A stretch of DNA of 64,000 nucleotides from Nageia nagi (taxonomy: Eukaryota > Pinophyta), in assembly GCA_050084985.1 (NCBI GenBank), contig JBITNC010000001.1, positions 10,478,001 to 10,542,000 of the forward strand. The letters are read 5' to 3'. Positions within the stretch are counted from its first letter, which is position 1; every line of letters begins with the position of its first letter. Made by a program: the position numbers and the translations under genes. The notes below the pieces were generated by a model. It was given only the letters and a program-made list of their open reading frames with translations. It did not search any database and was not told where the DNA came from. Below are positions 11,574 through 24,236 of this stretch, piece by piece.

Positions 11574-12289
11574 AATTTTAAAATTTTATATTATAGCATT
11601 TTTTAAGAGAAATAAATATGAGCAAAATTTGCTCAATTGGTCTAATAGATCGTTCAATAAATATATTTTAAATATAATATATATTTTAAAGTATTATTTA
11701 AAAAAAAAAAAATATTTAAGGAAATAATAAGAGGACATTTTTTCTCTCTATTAATGTTTTTGAGGGAGATATTTATTTAACTTTTTTAATAAAAGAGGGG
11801 GGAGAGGATTTTTTAAAAATCCTTTCTTATTAAAATAACATGATTAAGTTGTATCATGTTGCATTGATCAAAATTAATGTGATATTGGTTACATGGAAAT
11901 TGGTTGTTCCTCTATTTTGGTTATGCACTTATGAATTTTTTTTGTATCCTTAGTTGGATGAAAATTATTCCTAAAATTTTATTTTTGTACACACTTTTGA
12001 TATCCCTAAATGGAAGTTGTACCTTCTAAAGGTCATAATAAACCTTCTAACTTCTCCTCTTTTTTGAATGAAAGTTATGAAGTTAGACCTTAAAGGAACT
12101 TAGCACTTAGTTCCATATCAATTAAATGGTTAAGTTCAAAAGGTCAAGTTGTGTAATATGAAGAAAAGATTAATAGTATTTTGCTCAAATTAAAAGATGT
12201 TATAATACTTACACCCAAGGTTGAAATATTCTCAAGTGTGAAAAGACTCTTTGGTGACTTAGATAACTTGGTCTTAACGTTGATTTATA

Positions 12290-12555
12290 TGGATGGATGC
12301 CACATTGTTTTCTTCCATGTTGATGAAAAAATATCCATGTTTATGGATTTATGCCACATTATTTTTCTTCCATGATGAAGAATATCCATGTTTATTGATT
12401 TATGCTATATTGTTATTTATTTATTTGCTAATTTTTGAAGTAGTTAAAAAGTTCTCCCTTCTCCAAAATTGTGAGTTGTTGGAATGGTTAAAAAGGTTCG
12501 CCCTTGTCTATGATTGCTCATTATTGGAGTGGTTAAAAAGGTTTTCTTTTCTCTA
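12290..12555 (+). repeat. short diverged tandem repeats
   Basis: Two copies of a tatggatttatgccacatt-like unit (about 12290-12415) are followed by three ~55-bp copies built on gttggaatggttaaaaaggtt (about 12430-12555). They lie in otherwise anonymous AT-rich DNA of the LTR element. Confidence 0.6.
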
Positions 12556-13552
12556 AAATTATAATTTTTTTATGAAATTTAAATCCATATTATTGGATTA
12601 ATGCTACTTTATTCTATCATATGCATCTTGACTAGTAGCATGGTCAAGTTGATATTTTGTGGTTTGTACATCTTAAGTAGTGGCATAGTCAATTGTATAT
12701 TAACTTGTTCTTCATATATGTTACAGTATTGTTGAAGGAGAACTTAAACATTCAAATCAACATATTTATAAATAGATAAAAACTTATGTATCTTTGACAT
12801 GTGGCTTATGCATTACCTTTGATTTTTTTATCAAGTTATCATTTAATAATTTATGGTATGGTTAATGTAACATGATCATATGAGTATTTGATAGGTGAAG
12901 TTGTCATCAAGGGGGAGAAAAGAAATGTTATGATATGATGACACTTTCATACAAAAAAACATAAATAATGATCTAAAATAAACAAAATTAAAAAAAAAAA
13001 TGATAAGCGGTAATCATGTTATGCACTTGTGGATATTTCCTGTATCTTTATTTGATAGTGCATTTATTTATCACTTGGTTGATAGTGCATTTAATATTAT
13101 GCATATTTGGATATTTATATTGCACATATGATATGATATATTAAGACTTGTTAGTATGCACATGTGATATTCTTAGATATCATATTTGATGTATCTCATA
13201 TTTGATATTATGTCATGATGTATATTATGGGTTTTGTTATGAGCTACTTATAGCTTGCAAGTTTCTTCTAGAGATTGCAGGTTACTTACTTCAGGTATGC
13301 AGGCTCGTGAAAGCTCATCATATCAACTTGTTGGATGATTACTACTTGTACATTGAAATTGTTTATGGTTAATTATTGTATTATAAACCATTTGATAAAA
13401 TAGTTAAGTAGTTGAACCTTATAGAACTATCTAAATTTTATTACGTTCTCACAAGTTCTAATTTTCGCTTGTATTCTTATGTAGGAGAACTCTCTTACTC
13501 TTTCTCTCACTTTCTTCTCAACTCTTTAACCCAATATTGAAGTAAGAGGGAG

Positions 13553-14058
13553 TGTTAGAATTTATAATGCATTATTGTAAGGTCTTTTAATGAAATTCAC
13601 TTAATATTTAAAGGTATCCTTAAATACCTTAATAATTTAGTGAATATGATAATGTAATTTGTCCTACACTCCATCTCATGAGCATGTCCCTTGGGTAAAA
13701 AGGTGATGCATGTTATAACTTTGTACAATGGTTAATAGGGTTACCCAAAAGAGGTTTTTGGCCTATTAATAGAGGGTCCTCTCCTTGAAATTACACACTT
13801 GAAGAAGTATGAAAATGCTTATCTTGTAGAGTTGTAAGAATGCTCTTGTAGGAGTTTTTGTAAGAGAATTCTTGAGAATTTGTAGGAGAGTTCACTTGTG
13901 AGAAATAATATAAAAGATGGTTTAAGTGGATGTACTCCCATGATGGAGGAACCACTATATATGGTGTGTCTCATTGTGCATGAAATTTTGTTGCTTGTGT
14001 TAAAGATTTATTGAATCCTTCAATGTGATATTGGTTAAGGAATTCTTAAATTCTATCA
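13553..14058 (+). repeat. 3' LTR of the 9627-14058 element
   Basis: Partner of 9627-10112, about 20 bp longer because of an indel near 13620. Its TATA box is damaged (ctattaatag). It is preceded by a purine tract and followed by the target duplication attga. Confidence 0.85.
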
Positions 14059-14063
14059 ATTGA

Positions 14064-14180
14064 TACATATTGTTCCAACTTCTCATGGAGAATGGCACTT
14101 TGTGAGGCTTGTTGTACCAATTGTTCCTCTAATTTTTTCCACTTTTGATATTTTGAATCTTCTCTAAATTTTGAAGCCAT
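14064..14180 (-). pseudogene. Ty3/gypsy gag, N-terminal piece
   Basis: Minus-strand frame from an ATG at 14178-14180, reading MASKFREDSKYQKWKKLEEQ and then a helical Gln/Ser-rich stretch typical of a gypsy Gag N-terminus. It stops at the attga target duplication of the inserted element, and the same gene resumes at 9621. The 5' LTR of this gypsy element should lie to the right, but I could not find it. Confidence 0.65.
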
Positions 14181-16131
14181 GATGGGTATTTTGGGATTTT
14201 TATGCTAAAGAATGAGAATGAAAAATGGAATTTTTGGGGTAAAATTGAAATATGCAATATGGATGATTAAAAATTTTTATGGGGATGTGAGATGCAGTAA
14301 CTAAGTAAAACTTACTTCAAATTTTCCTTTTTTACAATTTTCTATTTTTTATTAATGTTTTTGTGGGTTTGTTTTACAATTTTTTGAATTTTTTTATTGA
14401 AATAAACCAAATCTCCAAACACCCATTTTGTAAATTTGTCCAAAAAATGACATCAATATTGGTGGTACTATTCCACGATGAACATGCATAACAAATAATA
14501 TAAATAAACCCATGCTAACACCATGCAGATTTTTTGAAGATTTGATCATGTATGAATAACCATAATAACTGAATTGCATAAAAGTTTTTGGAAAGGTAGG
14601 GTGTACGTTTAGTATGTCCAAATATGGCCTATGTAGAAATGATCATTCAACAATAAATCAATCAAAATATGTGTACATTGAAAGTCAACAAAAAATACAT
14701 AGAAATATTGCAGAATACATAAATAGCACCAAAGGCACCACACACATATTAAATTATGAACTTATAGAATTTCAAAATGATGGATAAGATTTCATGATCT
14801 CACTCAATATACATCGGAATTCAAAACTTCCTTTTGCATTAGATTCAAAAGCAAAAGTTAGTATTTTACTCCTAGGATTGCCCACAGGCATAAGGGAAGA
14901 TAATACATAATCATGCGATGTTTATGTATAGTTTGTTTAAGCCAAGAAATGGGCTACACTTTTGATCCTTAAGATAATCTAAAAACATGAGAGTGTATAC
15001 ACGATTCTGGTTTCTTTTCAATGTAAGTCTATTTGAAATACTTAAAAATATACCTGATTAACATAATGAAACTAAAGGTTCCTTTGCTTTGAGAATTCAA
15101 TAGGATATTTTTTATCTTCAAGGTCTCTTTTTAGTATGAGAGGAGAGAAATCACACTTGAAAACTTCTTGTTTATAATCCTACTAAATTAAAAGACCAAG
15201 TAAATACATGTCTATTCAATTGAAAGTAGAACAAAAAAAAACTTACCTTAGGGGCTTACTTGGAATCCTTTTCTTTTGTTTTGATGACATGATTTAACTA
15301 TTGAATTTGGATTTATTGATTTTACATAAAATAAAAATCATCCTCTATGGGATGATGCAATTGTCTAAGTCATCCTCTATGGGATGGTTGAAAATGTCAG
15401 TATTTTTTGGATTCTTACTTTTATGGGAATATGTAAAACTTTATTAAGTGTTAAGCTCTCAGTCAAACACTACAAAATATAAATAATAAAATATTAGGAT
15501 TCATCACTAATAGAAGAAAGTATGGAAATCTAACTAATCTAAGTATGAAAAAAATATCTAAGAAAAATGAAAAAAGGAATGAGTAATACAAAGCTTAATA
15601 GGAAAGTAAATAAGCTAACAAAGAAAAGAAAAGAAAGTGATGGTTAGATATTGGTTGGATGAGGTAAACATCATACATGTCATATCCTCATGTAATTAAT
15701 CTAGAAATTATTTTAATATTAATGAGATAGGGGAACCAATTAACTTATCTTGGTAAATACTTGTACCTATATTATGCTTGATGAATAAATTGCTATCAAC
15801 TTGTTGGGGCTACAAACTTGTACTTAGGAAAAACATAATGATTTGAGGGATGATTTATCTATTTAAATCATCTTGTATGAGATTATTTCAAAATAGAGTG
15901 CTTTAAAACCACCACTCTTTTTGGGTTCACTATAGTTTGGTCTGGTAATAAGCTTGCAATCAAAAATAGTCAAATAAGAATGCTAGTAGATGAAAGTATG
16001 TCATGAGAAAAATAAATATATAAAGAAAAAATAATGAAATAAATATAAGTTTATAATAGAGTTTAATTGCTTTAGTTATTGTAACTTTGTCTAGTGTAGG
16101 GGTGTCCCACCATTACTGCTAACAAAAGTCA
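14181..16131. other. anonymous AT-rich DNA
   Basis: No reading frame, LTR or RNA gene found. The only structure is a duplicated word, aagtcatcctctatgggatg, near 15340-15390. The first part should be the gypsy leader belonging to the gag start at 14180, but no primer site or LTR could be placed. Confidence 0.5.
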
Positions 16132-16703
16132 AAAATATATACATGTTGGGATAAAAATACCATTTCATACCCAACATATTTTAGCTAGCCTACCTTAAGT
16201 AGGTGGTGGGTTTAAATTGACCATCATAAATGATGTGTAATATGCCCATCAAAATAACTTAGACAACTTGGTCTACACTTGCCTTACCACCCTAACAAGC
16301 CCAAATTCTAATGAAGTTAAATAACATAATATAATACGATAAAATATTTCTTAAAAAAGAATGAAAGTTTATATCCTATTCCCTCACCTCCACAAAAGGA
16401 AACTTGCAACTTTTATCGTATTTATATAATTAGGTAAGAAATCATCAAATACTATATGATTTCTATTATTAATAATCTAGTAGAAATTGATTATCTTTGT
16501 AAAATCACCCCAATGAGGATAAACTTATCCTAGATGAGCATCTCAGGATTCTTCTTGGTGGACTCATTTGAGCTAGTCCCATGGGTAACTTGGTCAAATT
16601 TAGAAGAATTCACTATTTAAACTAGAACTTGTTTCTCAAGAACATATATGGAATCCATAAAAATAATATAAACTATCCTTAATATCAAGAAAATGCTAAT
16701 AGG
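16132..16703. repeat. dispersed repeat, copy 1
   Basis: Matches 29232-29791 in the same orientation over about 570 bp, with substitutions and small indels. Shared landmarks include gggataaaaataccatttca and the end word tatcaagaaaatgctaatag. No coding capacity is seen; it is of unknown origin. Confidence 0.75.
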
Positions 16704-17389
16704 TAAGTGAGAAAATATGTTTCTAGCATAATTATGGTAGCATAAGTTTAATTAAAGTATTACACTATTTAAGTATGTGAGTATGTGTATTTTTTTAGAC
16801 TTGGAGGGTACCCAACTTAAATGTGATGTGGAATCCTCCTATAGTTGCATGTATACGAGAGGATATGCATAGAGCAAACTGTATATGGTGTTTTGGGGGA
16901 TCAAGTGGTTAGACCTTTTTGGAGGAATGGGTGAATATTAGCACACATAAATGTTATGAATTTGAGTAGGGATTAGCCTTTTACAATAATTTAAGAGGTA
17001 TGGGGATTTGTGCTACCTAGATGAGTAGGGTGAGGATGAAATCCAAATGGGTTGTAGCTTTGGGGAAGGTCACATGGGAGACCAAGAATTAAGTAGGTGG
17101 GTTAGGGGCTTAACTTAAGGTGAGGTTATTAATAATTATTATGATTAGTTATTACTAATGAAAATTCAGGGAAGCATGTATATTGTACGTGTCTACAATG
17201 ATGTTAGTTTATTTTGAATTCATAAATAAACTTCAAAAAACCCAAAAATTATAATCTAGTATTTTTATCCAAGAGTTATGTATTTTTGATAGATTAATAA
17301 TTTTTTTCCAATTATGTATAAGAGAAGATAATTTAATATGCTTTTGATATTTTCTTACAACTCATGGAAGTTACAAGATCATAATTTTG
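16704..17389. other. anonymous AT-rich DNA
   Basis: Nothing recognisable on either strand. Confidence 0.45.
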
Positions 17390-18645
17390 GTGGCCTACCA
17401 CTTTCCACTTTCAATATGGGTGACCTTTCACCTCCTAATAGATCTTTATAAGTAAATATATTTTGAATGCAAAAGTTACAATATACAAGAGCATAACCTC
17501 ACATAGTTTCCTTGAGATTGCTAGAATTATATTTATATTTTGATAAATAATATTAGTGTTCTAATTTGTGAGTTTTCATTCTATCTCTATTATTCTTGAA
17601 TTCATTTATTAATACCTACCATTTTGAGTTGCAAACTATTTCTATAAGTAGAATTCTTCTCCCCTAATCATTATGAGAAGAAATATTTTATCTAACTAAT
17701 TTAATGTGGTTCTTTTCTTAGAATTACAATTTTATACCTATTTTTTAAAGGTTATTATAAATTTTTAGAAAATTATTATAATTATAAATGGTGCTACTGT
17801 GATTTTTAAATTTGATGGTTTTAAGCTTATATTTGATACTTAATGTATTTTTAATGTTATTTAGAGAATATAAGGCCACAAAATGCTTTTTATTTTACCT
17901 AAGTGATAATTCTCTATTGATAACATTCATAAAGGTATTAAAGTTAAGAATCCACTCATTTCATTTTCCTAGTAGGGAGATCGTATCATATTAAAAATGT
18001 TCATAAAATCAAATATCTTCTTATTTGATGATAAAAACTCTTAAGATACTACTTGATAGATCGTAAATTGCTAAAAAATTATTATTTGGTTTATTGCAAT
18101 TCAATCAATCAAGTGATATACAATAGGATGCTATATTAGAGATGCCTTAGTAGTATGATCGATGAGGTTTCTAAAGCTTTTTTTTGTTTTAAAAAGCATA
18201 ATTCAATATTATGTACTTCCTAACAAGGGATATACCTTCTATGTGGGTTTGGATCACATCACCAAGGGGATGTTGGAGTTGGGGACTCACTATATTTAGG
18301 GATGAGAAATGTTGATCTACATTTATCATAATACATTATATTTTATTTTGGTTCAATGATTAATATTATTTCTTCCACTAGATTATTGGAGACATCTAAG
18401 TCACCTCTACTTTTGATAAGATAAATAACTTATATATATCATGGGTATTTTGATACAAAGTATAAATAAGTAGGCTACTACTCATCTTTTGATCTATTGA
18501 GGAATTTTGGATGATTATCATCCTAAATAATGTTGGAAAATAAGGTTGATTTTTTTTATGTTTATGATTTTATTTAACATAGTAGTATTTATTAAAAATA
18601 GGACTAAAAGTTTATTTCTCATTTCTTTTTTATGCATATACATAT
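17390..18645. repeat. ~1.26-kb repeat, copy A
   Basis: Matches 24526-25845 in the same orientation, with substitutions and small indels, from ataattttgg to the tttctca region. It has no coding frame. Copy A lacks the 285-bp segment that precedes copy B at 24237. Confidence 0.8.
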
Positions 18646-18961
18646 ACTGATCTATAAATTATAATCTAATAGTTGATATTAGGAAATCAACATATTTACT
18701 TTATAACGATTAGCATTAAATCACTTGGATTGATCATACTTAGATAATGATGTTGTACCTATTTAAAGGAGACTTGTACCATTTAAATAATATTATGGCG
18801 GATCATTTATATGTTATATTAATAATTTGTAAATACTTAATTGACACCAAAATGGATAATGGATAACCCCTCATTTGGTTTTAATGATGAGGAGAAGGAA
18901 GTTACATCCTTCTAAATACTTAATTATATTAGTTATATTAAGACATATGATGTATGATAAT

Positions 18962-20119
18962 TGATCCATAAACTATAAGATTACAATTTCAATTTAATCT
19001 TTCTTCAGGATCAATTCACACTTAAAACAATTAAGTGCTTGTAAAGGAAAATTAGAAAACTAATTGTAAACACAAAGAAGAGAAAAGCATTCACCATAGA
19101 AGAGACAAGCAAAATTTATCCTGGTTCACCCAATGTGGGCTACATCCAGCTCAAAAGCTCTCTACTATCAATAGGTAGAATCACTTTACAAGGCCTCCAA
19201 GGTCCCTCAAAACCTCCTCTCACATTCACAACACACTCCCAGCTCTGAAAATCACAACAAAATTGAAAACACTTCCCGAAATCCTCCTCTCCCTTTCTTC
19301 TATCCAATTTGCTCCCCTTTTATATAATTTTTGGATCTAAAACTGGAGAGAATTACAATTAGGAAATTCAACAAAAAAACCTATTTTCAGATACCCATTA
19401 ACCTCCTTGATCTTTCTATCAAATTTGGGCTCAAATGGTTGTAAAAATCTCCCAAAAATAAGCTCTAAAACTGAAAAACATGCTCTTTGGACTATTTTTA
19501 GGCTTAAAGGATTAATCAGCTCAAAAATAGGACCTTAAACGAACCAAAAATCATGAAAAACCTTTGAAAAACACCAAAATACGTTAAAAAACTCTAAAAT
19601 TTGGCGGGTGCACTGTGGTGCTAACACATGGCAAGCGATCAGGTGGTCAAATGGTCAGCAGGGTGGCTTAGCTGACTGGGCGGTCATGTTGGTGGTTTGG
19701 TGGCTTCCAATAGGTGCATGTTTACATAGGCAATTTGGCTTCATGTGGTAGGTCATGACTGTACATTTAGGTGGTCTCGTGGTGATCAAACTCACCTACG
19801 GTCAAACTCCACTTTCCCCTACCTCATCACCTCCATGCGGTGCTTTGACTTCCATGTAGACCTGACCTGCCTCACCTCCTTCGATGTGGTCCCTACCATG
19901 CCTACGTGGGCTGTACAGTGGCAGGCAGGTCCCACCATATATTTTTTTAATCCTTTTTTTTTCAAAAAAATACACAAATGGTCTTAATGCCATATCTTCC
20001 ACATACGGACTCGGATTCTCGATCTGAAAGAAGCGTTGAAAATTTGAAGATAAGATGATCACAATGAACACACTGAAATTGAGATTACTAAATGTTGAAG
20101 GGATCCAAATTTTGGATCA
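18962..20119 (-). repeat. gypsy 3' LTR (1158 bp)
   Basis: Left-hand LTR, longer than its partner by about 60 bp, largely because of extra ggtggtcaaatggtcagcag-type sequence near 19640-19690. Open frames across its 19745-20071 part are by-products of a GC-richer patch and recur in the partner. Confidence 0.9.
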
Positions 20120-20199
20120 TTCCTCCCCACTGAGAGAGAGCTTTTATCCCCAAAAGCATTTAAGATGATGGAATGAGGTGAGGGTAGAGCTCCCTCACT

Positions 20200-22790
20200 C
20201 GATCAAATGCATACCACTTGGCCTTGTGTGGATGTTGGTCCTTCACTCCAATACACCACACCTCATGTATGCTACTACGAGATGATCATTGCTTCTTTTC
20301 CAATACTGCATCCTCAACCAACACATTCATGTGCTCAGGGGCTAAATCCTCAATTGACAGTAACATAACATCTGTATCTTCTACAACTAAGGCTGGTTCA
20401 TACAACTTCAAGTTCTCAACATTAATAACATAATACATTTGCATATAGGGTGGTAAGTCTAACTGAAATGCATTGTCCCCAACTTGATCAATAATGGTAA
20501 ATGGATCATACCTTATTGGTTTCAACTTCCTTCCCTCACCGTGCTATCTCTTCTTGCTGAGATGAAGCCATACTTGATCCCCAACCTGAAATTTATGATC
20601 CACACAATGATGATCATGCCTCCATGGATGAAATGCTATACTCCTCTTTAGCTTAGTGTCCATCTTTTCCCATAAAGAAGTCTAAAATTTTCCAAGAAAC
20701 CTGGAATCCTTATCAGAAATGATAAAAGTAGAAAGACCAACACCAAAGTGCCCTGAATTACAAGAAGTATGAGCTTCCCTAATCAAATCATTCCTCTCAC
20801 CATTAGGAATACAAAATTTGCCCAAATGAAAAAGTAATCCATCATGCAAATGAAAATCATGATTTCCAACCTCATTACCAAGACTCAATCTATGATAGAC
20901 ATTTTGGAAATCAGGATCAACCACATATTGTTCTTTATACCTATCATACATTAAAGAACTATTTTGCAGAATCACAACACTAGCAACTATTGGAGGTCTA
21001 GACAACATATCAGCAATTTTATTTTGAGTACCCTTCTTATACTTAATCACCAAATGAAATTGTTGAAAAAATCCCATCCAACGAAAGTGCCTAGATTGTT
21101 GCAACTTAGATTGTGACTGAAGATATTACAAGGGTTGGTGGTCTGTATGAATTATTGTCTCTTTACCTACCAAATAGTGCTTCCATTTTTTAACACTTTG
21201 AACTAATACATACAACTCTTTGTCATATGTGGGATAGTTTCTTACCACATCGGTAAACATTTTCGAGTGATAGCAAATCGGATGTTTTTTCTGCAATAAA
21301 ATTGCACCCATAGCATAGTCACTAGCATCAGTTTCAATTTCAAAAGGTTTCTAAAGATTAGGCAAAGTAAGTACTGGAGCATTACTAATTTTCTTTTTAA
21401 GCAAGTCAAAAGCATGTTGTTTTTTCCTCTCCACTGAAATCCATGACTCCTTCCTGTAATAGCATGAAGTGGAGAAGCCATGTAAGAAAAGTTAGCAATT
21501 AACTTACGTAAATACTGTACTACCCCAAGAAAACTCCTAGTCTCTATCACATTAGTGGGAGTAGGCCATTTCAACACAACCTCAATTTTTGTAGGATCTA
21601 TCCTTAATTGACCTTCACCTACAATGTGGCCAAGATAAATTAAACTCTTCCTGACAAACTCACACTTAGACATTTTCAAATAGAGTTTTGCTTCCCTTAA
21701 AACTTTAAAAACTTTACGAATATGCACCACATGATCTTTCCAATTATCACTATAAATGAGAATATCATCAAGGTACATAATAACAAAATCATCAATGAAA
21801 GGCCTTAAAATCTCATTCATTACATGCATGAAAGTAGCAGGAGCATTGCATAATCCAAACGGTAAAACCAACCATTCAAAAAATCCTTGCCTAGTTTTAA
21901 AGGCAGTTTTCCACACATCCTCTTCTTTAACTCGTACTTGATGATAACCACTTCTTAGATCTAATTTTATAAAAAGCCTAGCTTTTGTTAATTGATCCAT
22001 TAAATCATCAATACGTGGCAAAGGATATCGATTTTTAACTGTGATCTTATTTAGTGCCCTGTAATCAACACACATACGCCAAGTTCCATCTTTCTTTGAA
22101 ATTATAACAATAAGAGATCCACATGGTGATGTGCTAGGTCTAATGACTCCTTGATCTAACAATTCCTTGACTTATTTCTTAATTTCTTTAGTTTCCAAAA
22201 TAGAATTTCTATATAAGCCAATATTAGGAAGTGCAACATCAGGATGTAATTGAATCTCATGTTGTATATCTCTTTTTGGTAGAAGTTCTTTAGGTACTTG
22301 AAATAAATCTTCAAATTCAGAAATTACCTCTTTTACTTCTTCTTTGTATTGTGGTTCACAATCTTCAAGTGCCTTTATGATTTCCACTTCATCTCGAGAT
22401 TTCACCATTGCAAGTATAAACATTTATCCTGTATTAATTAGTTTCTTTGCTTATCCTGCAGTAATCAAAGAAATATCATTTTTCTTGCTTTGATGAGCAC
22501 TAACCATGTATTCAATTCCATCTTTAATGAGTCTATATTTGTTTTCCTTTCTATAGAATAAAGCATCTCTTTCCCATAGATAAGGACTACCAAGCATAAT
22601 CCCACAAATATCCAAAGGAACAACATCAAGTAAAACTTCATCAATGGCTCCAAGCTCTCTTTGCTTCTTTAGCCAAACTCTAGAACCAATTTCTAGATCC
22701 TCCTCCACAATCTCTCCTTCTCCTTTCTTGCTTTGTGACTTGGCATACATGCAAAAACACTTTCCAAACACCAACAACAATCTCAAAAAT
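20200..22790 (-). pseudogene. gypsy pol remnant: protease end, RT, RNase H, broken integrase
   Basis: The minus strand reads in order: the end of the protease domain (22451-22786, with PLDICGIMLGSPYLWERDA); reverse transcriptase (about 22423-21400) with VDYRALNKIT, LPFGLCNAPATF and the catalytic YLDD; RNase H (to 21126) with YPTYDKELYVLVQS and HTDHQPL; and the RT/integrase link ending in SGHFGVG (20682-21104). The frame then jumps straight to FIISDKDSRFLGKF, and soon after from AFHP to the GD-VWLHL region and a chromodomain-side tail (to 20286). The zinc finger after its histidines, the first Asp and the Glu of the DDE triad are gone. Stops at 22172, 21351 and 21126 lie where relatives usually have Gln. 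Confidence 0.88.
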
Positions 22791-22832
22791 AGAGGTTATC
22801 TCAATGATTTCAACTTGCTCTGATACCAAACT

Positions 22833-23928
22833 TGATCCATAAACTATAAGATTACAATTTCAATTTAATCTTTCTTCAGGATCAATTCACACTTAAAATA
22901 ATTAAGTGCTTGTAAAGGAAAATCAAGAAACTAATTGTAAACACAGAGCAGAGAAAAGCATTCACCATAGAAGAGACAAGCAAAATTTATCCTGGTTCAC
23001 CCAATGTGGGCTACATCCAGCTCACAAGCTCTCTACTATCAATGGGTAGAATCACTTTACAAGGCCTCCAAGGTCCTTCAAAACCTCCTCTCACATTCAC
23101 AACACACTCCTAGCTTTGAAAATCACAACAAAACTAAAAACACTTCCTGAAATCCTCCTCTCCCTTTCTTCTATCCAATTTGCTCCCCTTTTATACAATT
23201 TTTGGAGCTAAAACTGAAAAGAATTACAACTAGGAAATTCAATAAAAAACCTATTTTCAGATACCCATTAACCTCCTTGATCTTCCTGCCAAATTTGGGC
23301 TCAAATGATTGCAAAAATCTCCCAAAAATGAGCTCTAAAATTGAAAAACATGCTCTTTGGACTATTTTTAGGCTTACAGGATTAATCAGCCCAAAAATAG
23401 GACCTTAAACAAATCAAAAATCATGAAAAACCTTTGAAAAATGCCAAAATACGTTAAAAAACTCTAAAACTGGGCGGGTGCACTATGGTGTTGACACGTG
23501 GTAGGCGGTCGCGTTGGTAGTTTGGTGGTTTCCAACAGGTGCACGTTCACATAGGCGGTTTGGCTTCACATGGCAGGTCACAGCTGTACACGCATGCAGT
23601 CTTGTGGTAGTCAAACTCCACTTTCCCCTACCTCGTCACCTCCATGTGGTGCTTTGACTTCCACGTAGACCTAACCTACCTCACCTCCTTTGACGTGGTC
23701 CCTACCATGCCTACATGGGCTGTACAGTGGCAGGTGGGTCCTGCCATATATTTTTTTAATCCTTTTTTTTTCAAAAAAATACACAAATGGTCTTAATGCC
23801 ATATCTTCCACATACGGACTCGAATTCTCGATCTGAAAGAAGTGTCGAAAAGCTAAAGACAAGATGATCACAATGAACACACTAAAATAGAGATTACTAA
23901 ATGTTGAAGGGATCCAAATTTTGGATCA
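22833..23928 (-). repeat. gypsy 5' LTR (1096 bp)
   Basis: Right-hand LTR, adjoining the primer-binding site at 22817-22828. It is clearly related to 18962-20119, with scattered substitutions and one larger deletion. Confidence 0.9.
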
Positions 23929-23933
23929 ATAAT

Positions 23934-24236
23934 AAATCATACAATCTTCCCTACAATAATCATTATAAGAAAGTGGAAAAGGGTAATAATATACTTCAAG
24001 TGAAAGAAGGGATTAATAAGAGATGTCCCTAGAGGACATTGTACATAAGGAGGTCATTTTAAGTCCATGGATTGGCAAGAGGAGGAGGTGATGGTATCAT
24101 CATCATTAGCTTAAATGGGGAATCTAAAGTGGATCTTTAATCATTAATATTATTTGGTTGTTTATGTTTATTTAGTTTTTAATTATATAGTACACACAAT
24201 ATGATTTTATAGTTATATATATTATATATGTGTGTT
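23934..24236. other. anonymous AT-rich DNA
   Basis: Short spacer between the gypsy insertion and the 1.6-kb-period repeat. It contains a TA-rich microsatellite-like run near 24210-24235. No gene is seen. Confidence 0.4.

Larger units (their letters stand above)
9627..14058 (+). mobile_element. non-autonomous copia-type LTR element carrying a COQ2 gene fragment
   Basis: Two direct LTRs (9627-10112 and 13553-14058) flank 3.4 kb of internal DNA. The element is bounded by a perfect 5-bp target duplication, attga, at 9622-9626 and 14059-14063, so the whole unit moved as one piece. The internal part begins with DNA resembling the start of the other copia leaders (GAGGTGAAATCAC, then TTGAGGTATAAT). 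It ends with copia 3' untranslated DNA, including the pol-end purine tract at 12909-12917 and a polypurine tract AGTAAGAGGGAG just before 13553. No gag, protease, integrase or RT is present, so enzymes must have come from elsewhere. Between these ends lies a host-derived COQ2 fragment (11285-11573). The LTRs differ at many positions plus indels, so the insertion is old. Confidence 0.88.
18962..23928 (-). mobile_element. internally deleted Ty3/gypsy element
   Basis: Complete ends: LTRs at 18962-20119 and 22833-23928 start TGATCC and end GGATCA. They are flanked by a perfect 5-bp target duplication, ataat, at 18957-18961 and 23929-23933. A primer-binding site (TGGTATCAGAGC on minus) is at 22817-22828 and a polypurine tract (minus AGTGGGGAGGAA) at 20120-20131. 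The internal part is only 2.7 kb. gag is essentially missing, pol starts inside the protease, and the integrase has lost its catalytic core. The element could not move by itself. It is inserted in the anonymous DNA that follows repeat copy A. Confidence 0.92.

Noticed and set aside
19745-20071. Frames of 80-89 codons on both strands
   Set aside because: They lie inside the gypsy LTR, recur in the other LTR (23671-23880) and show no protein family.
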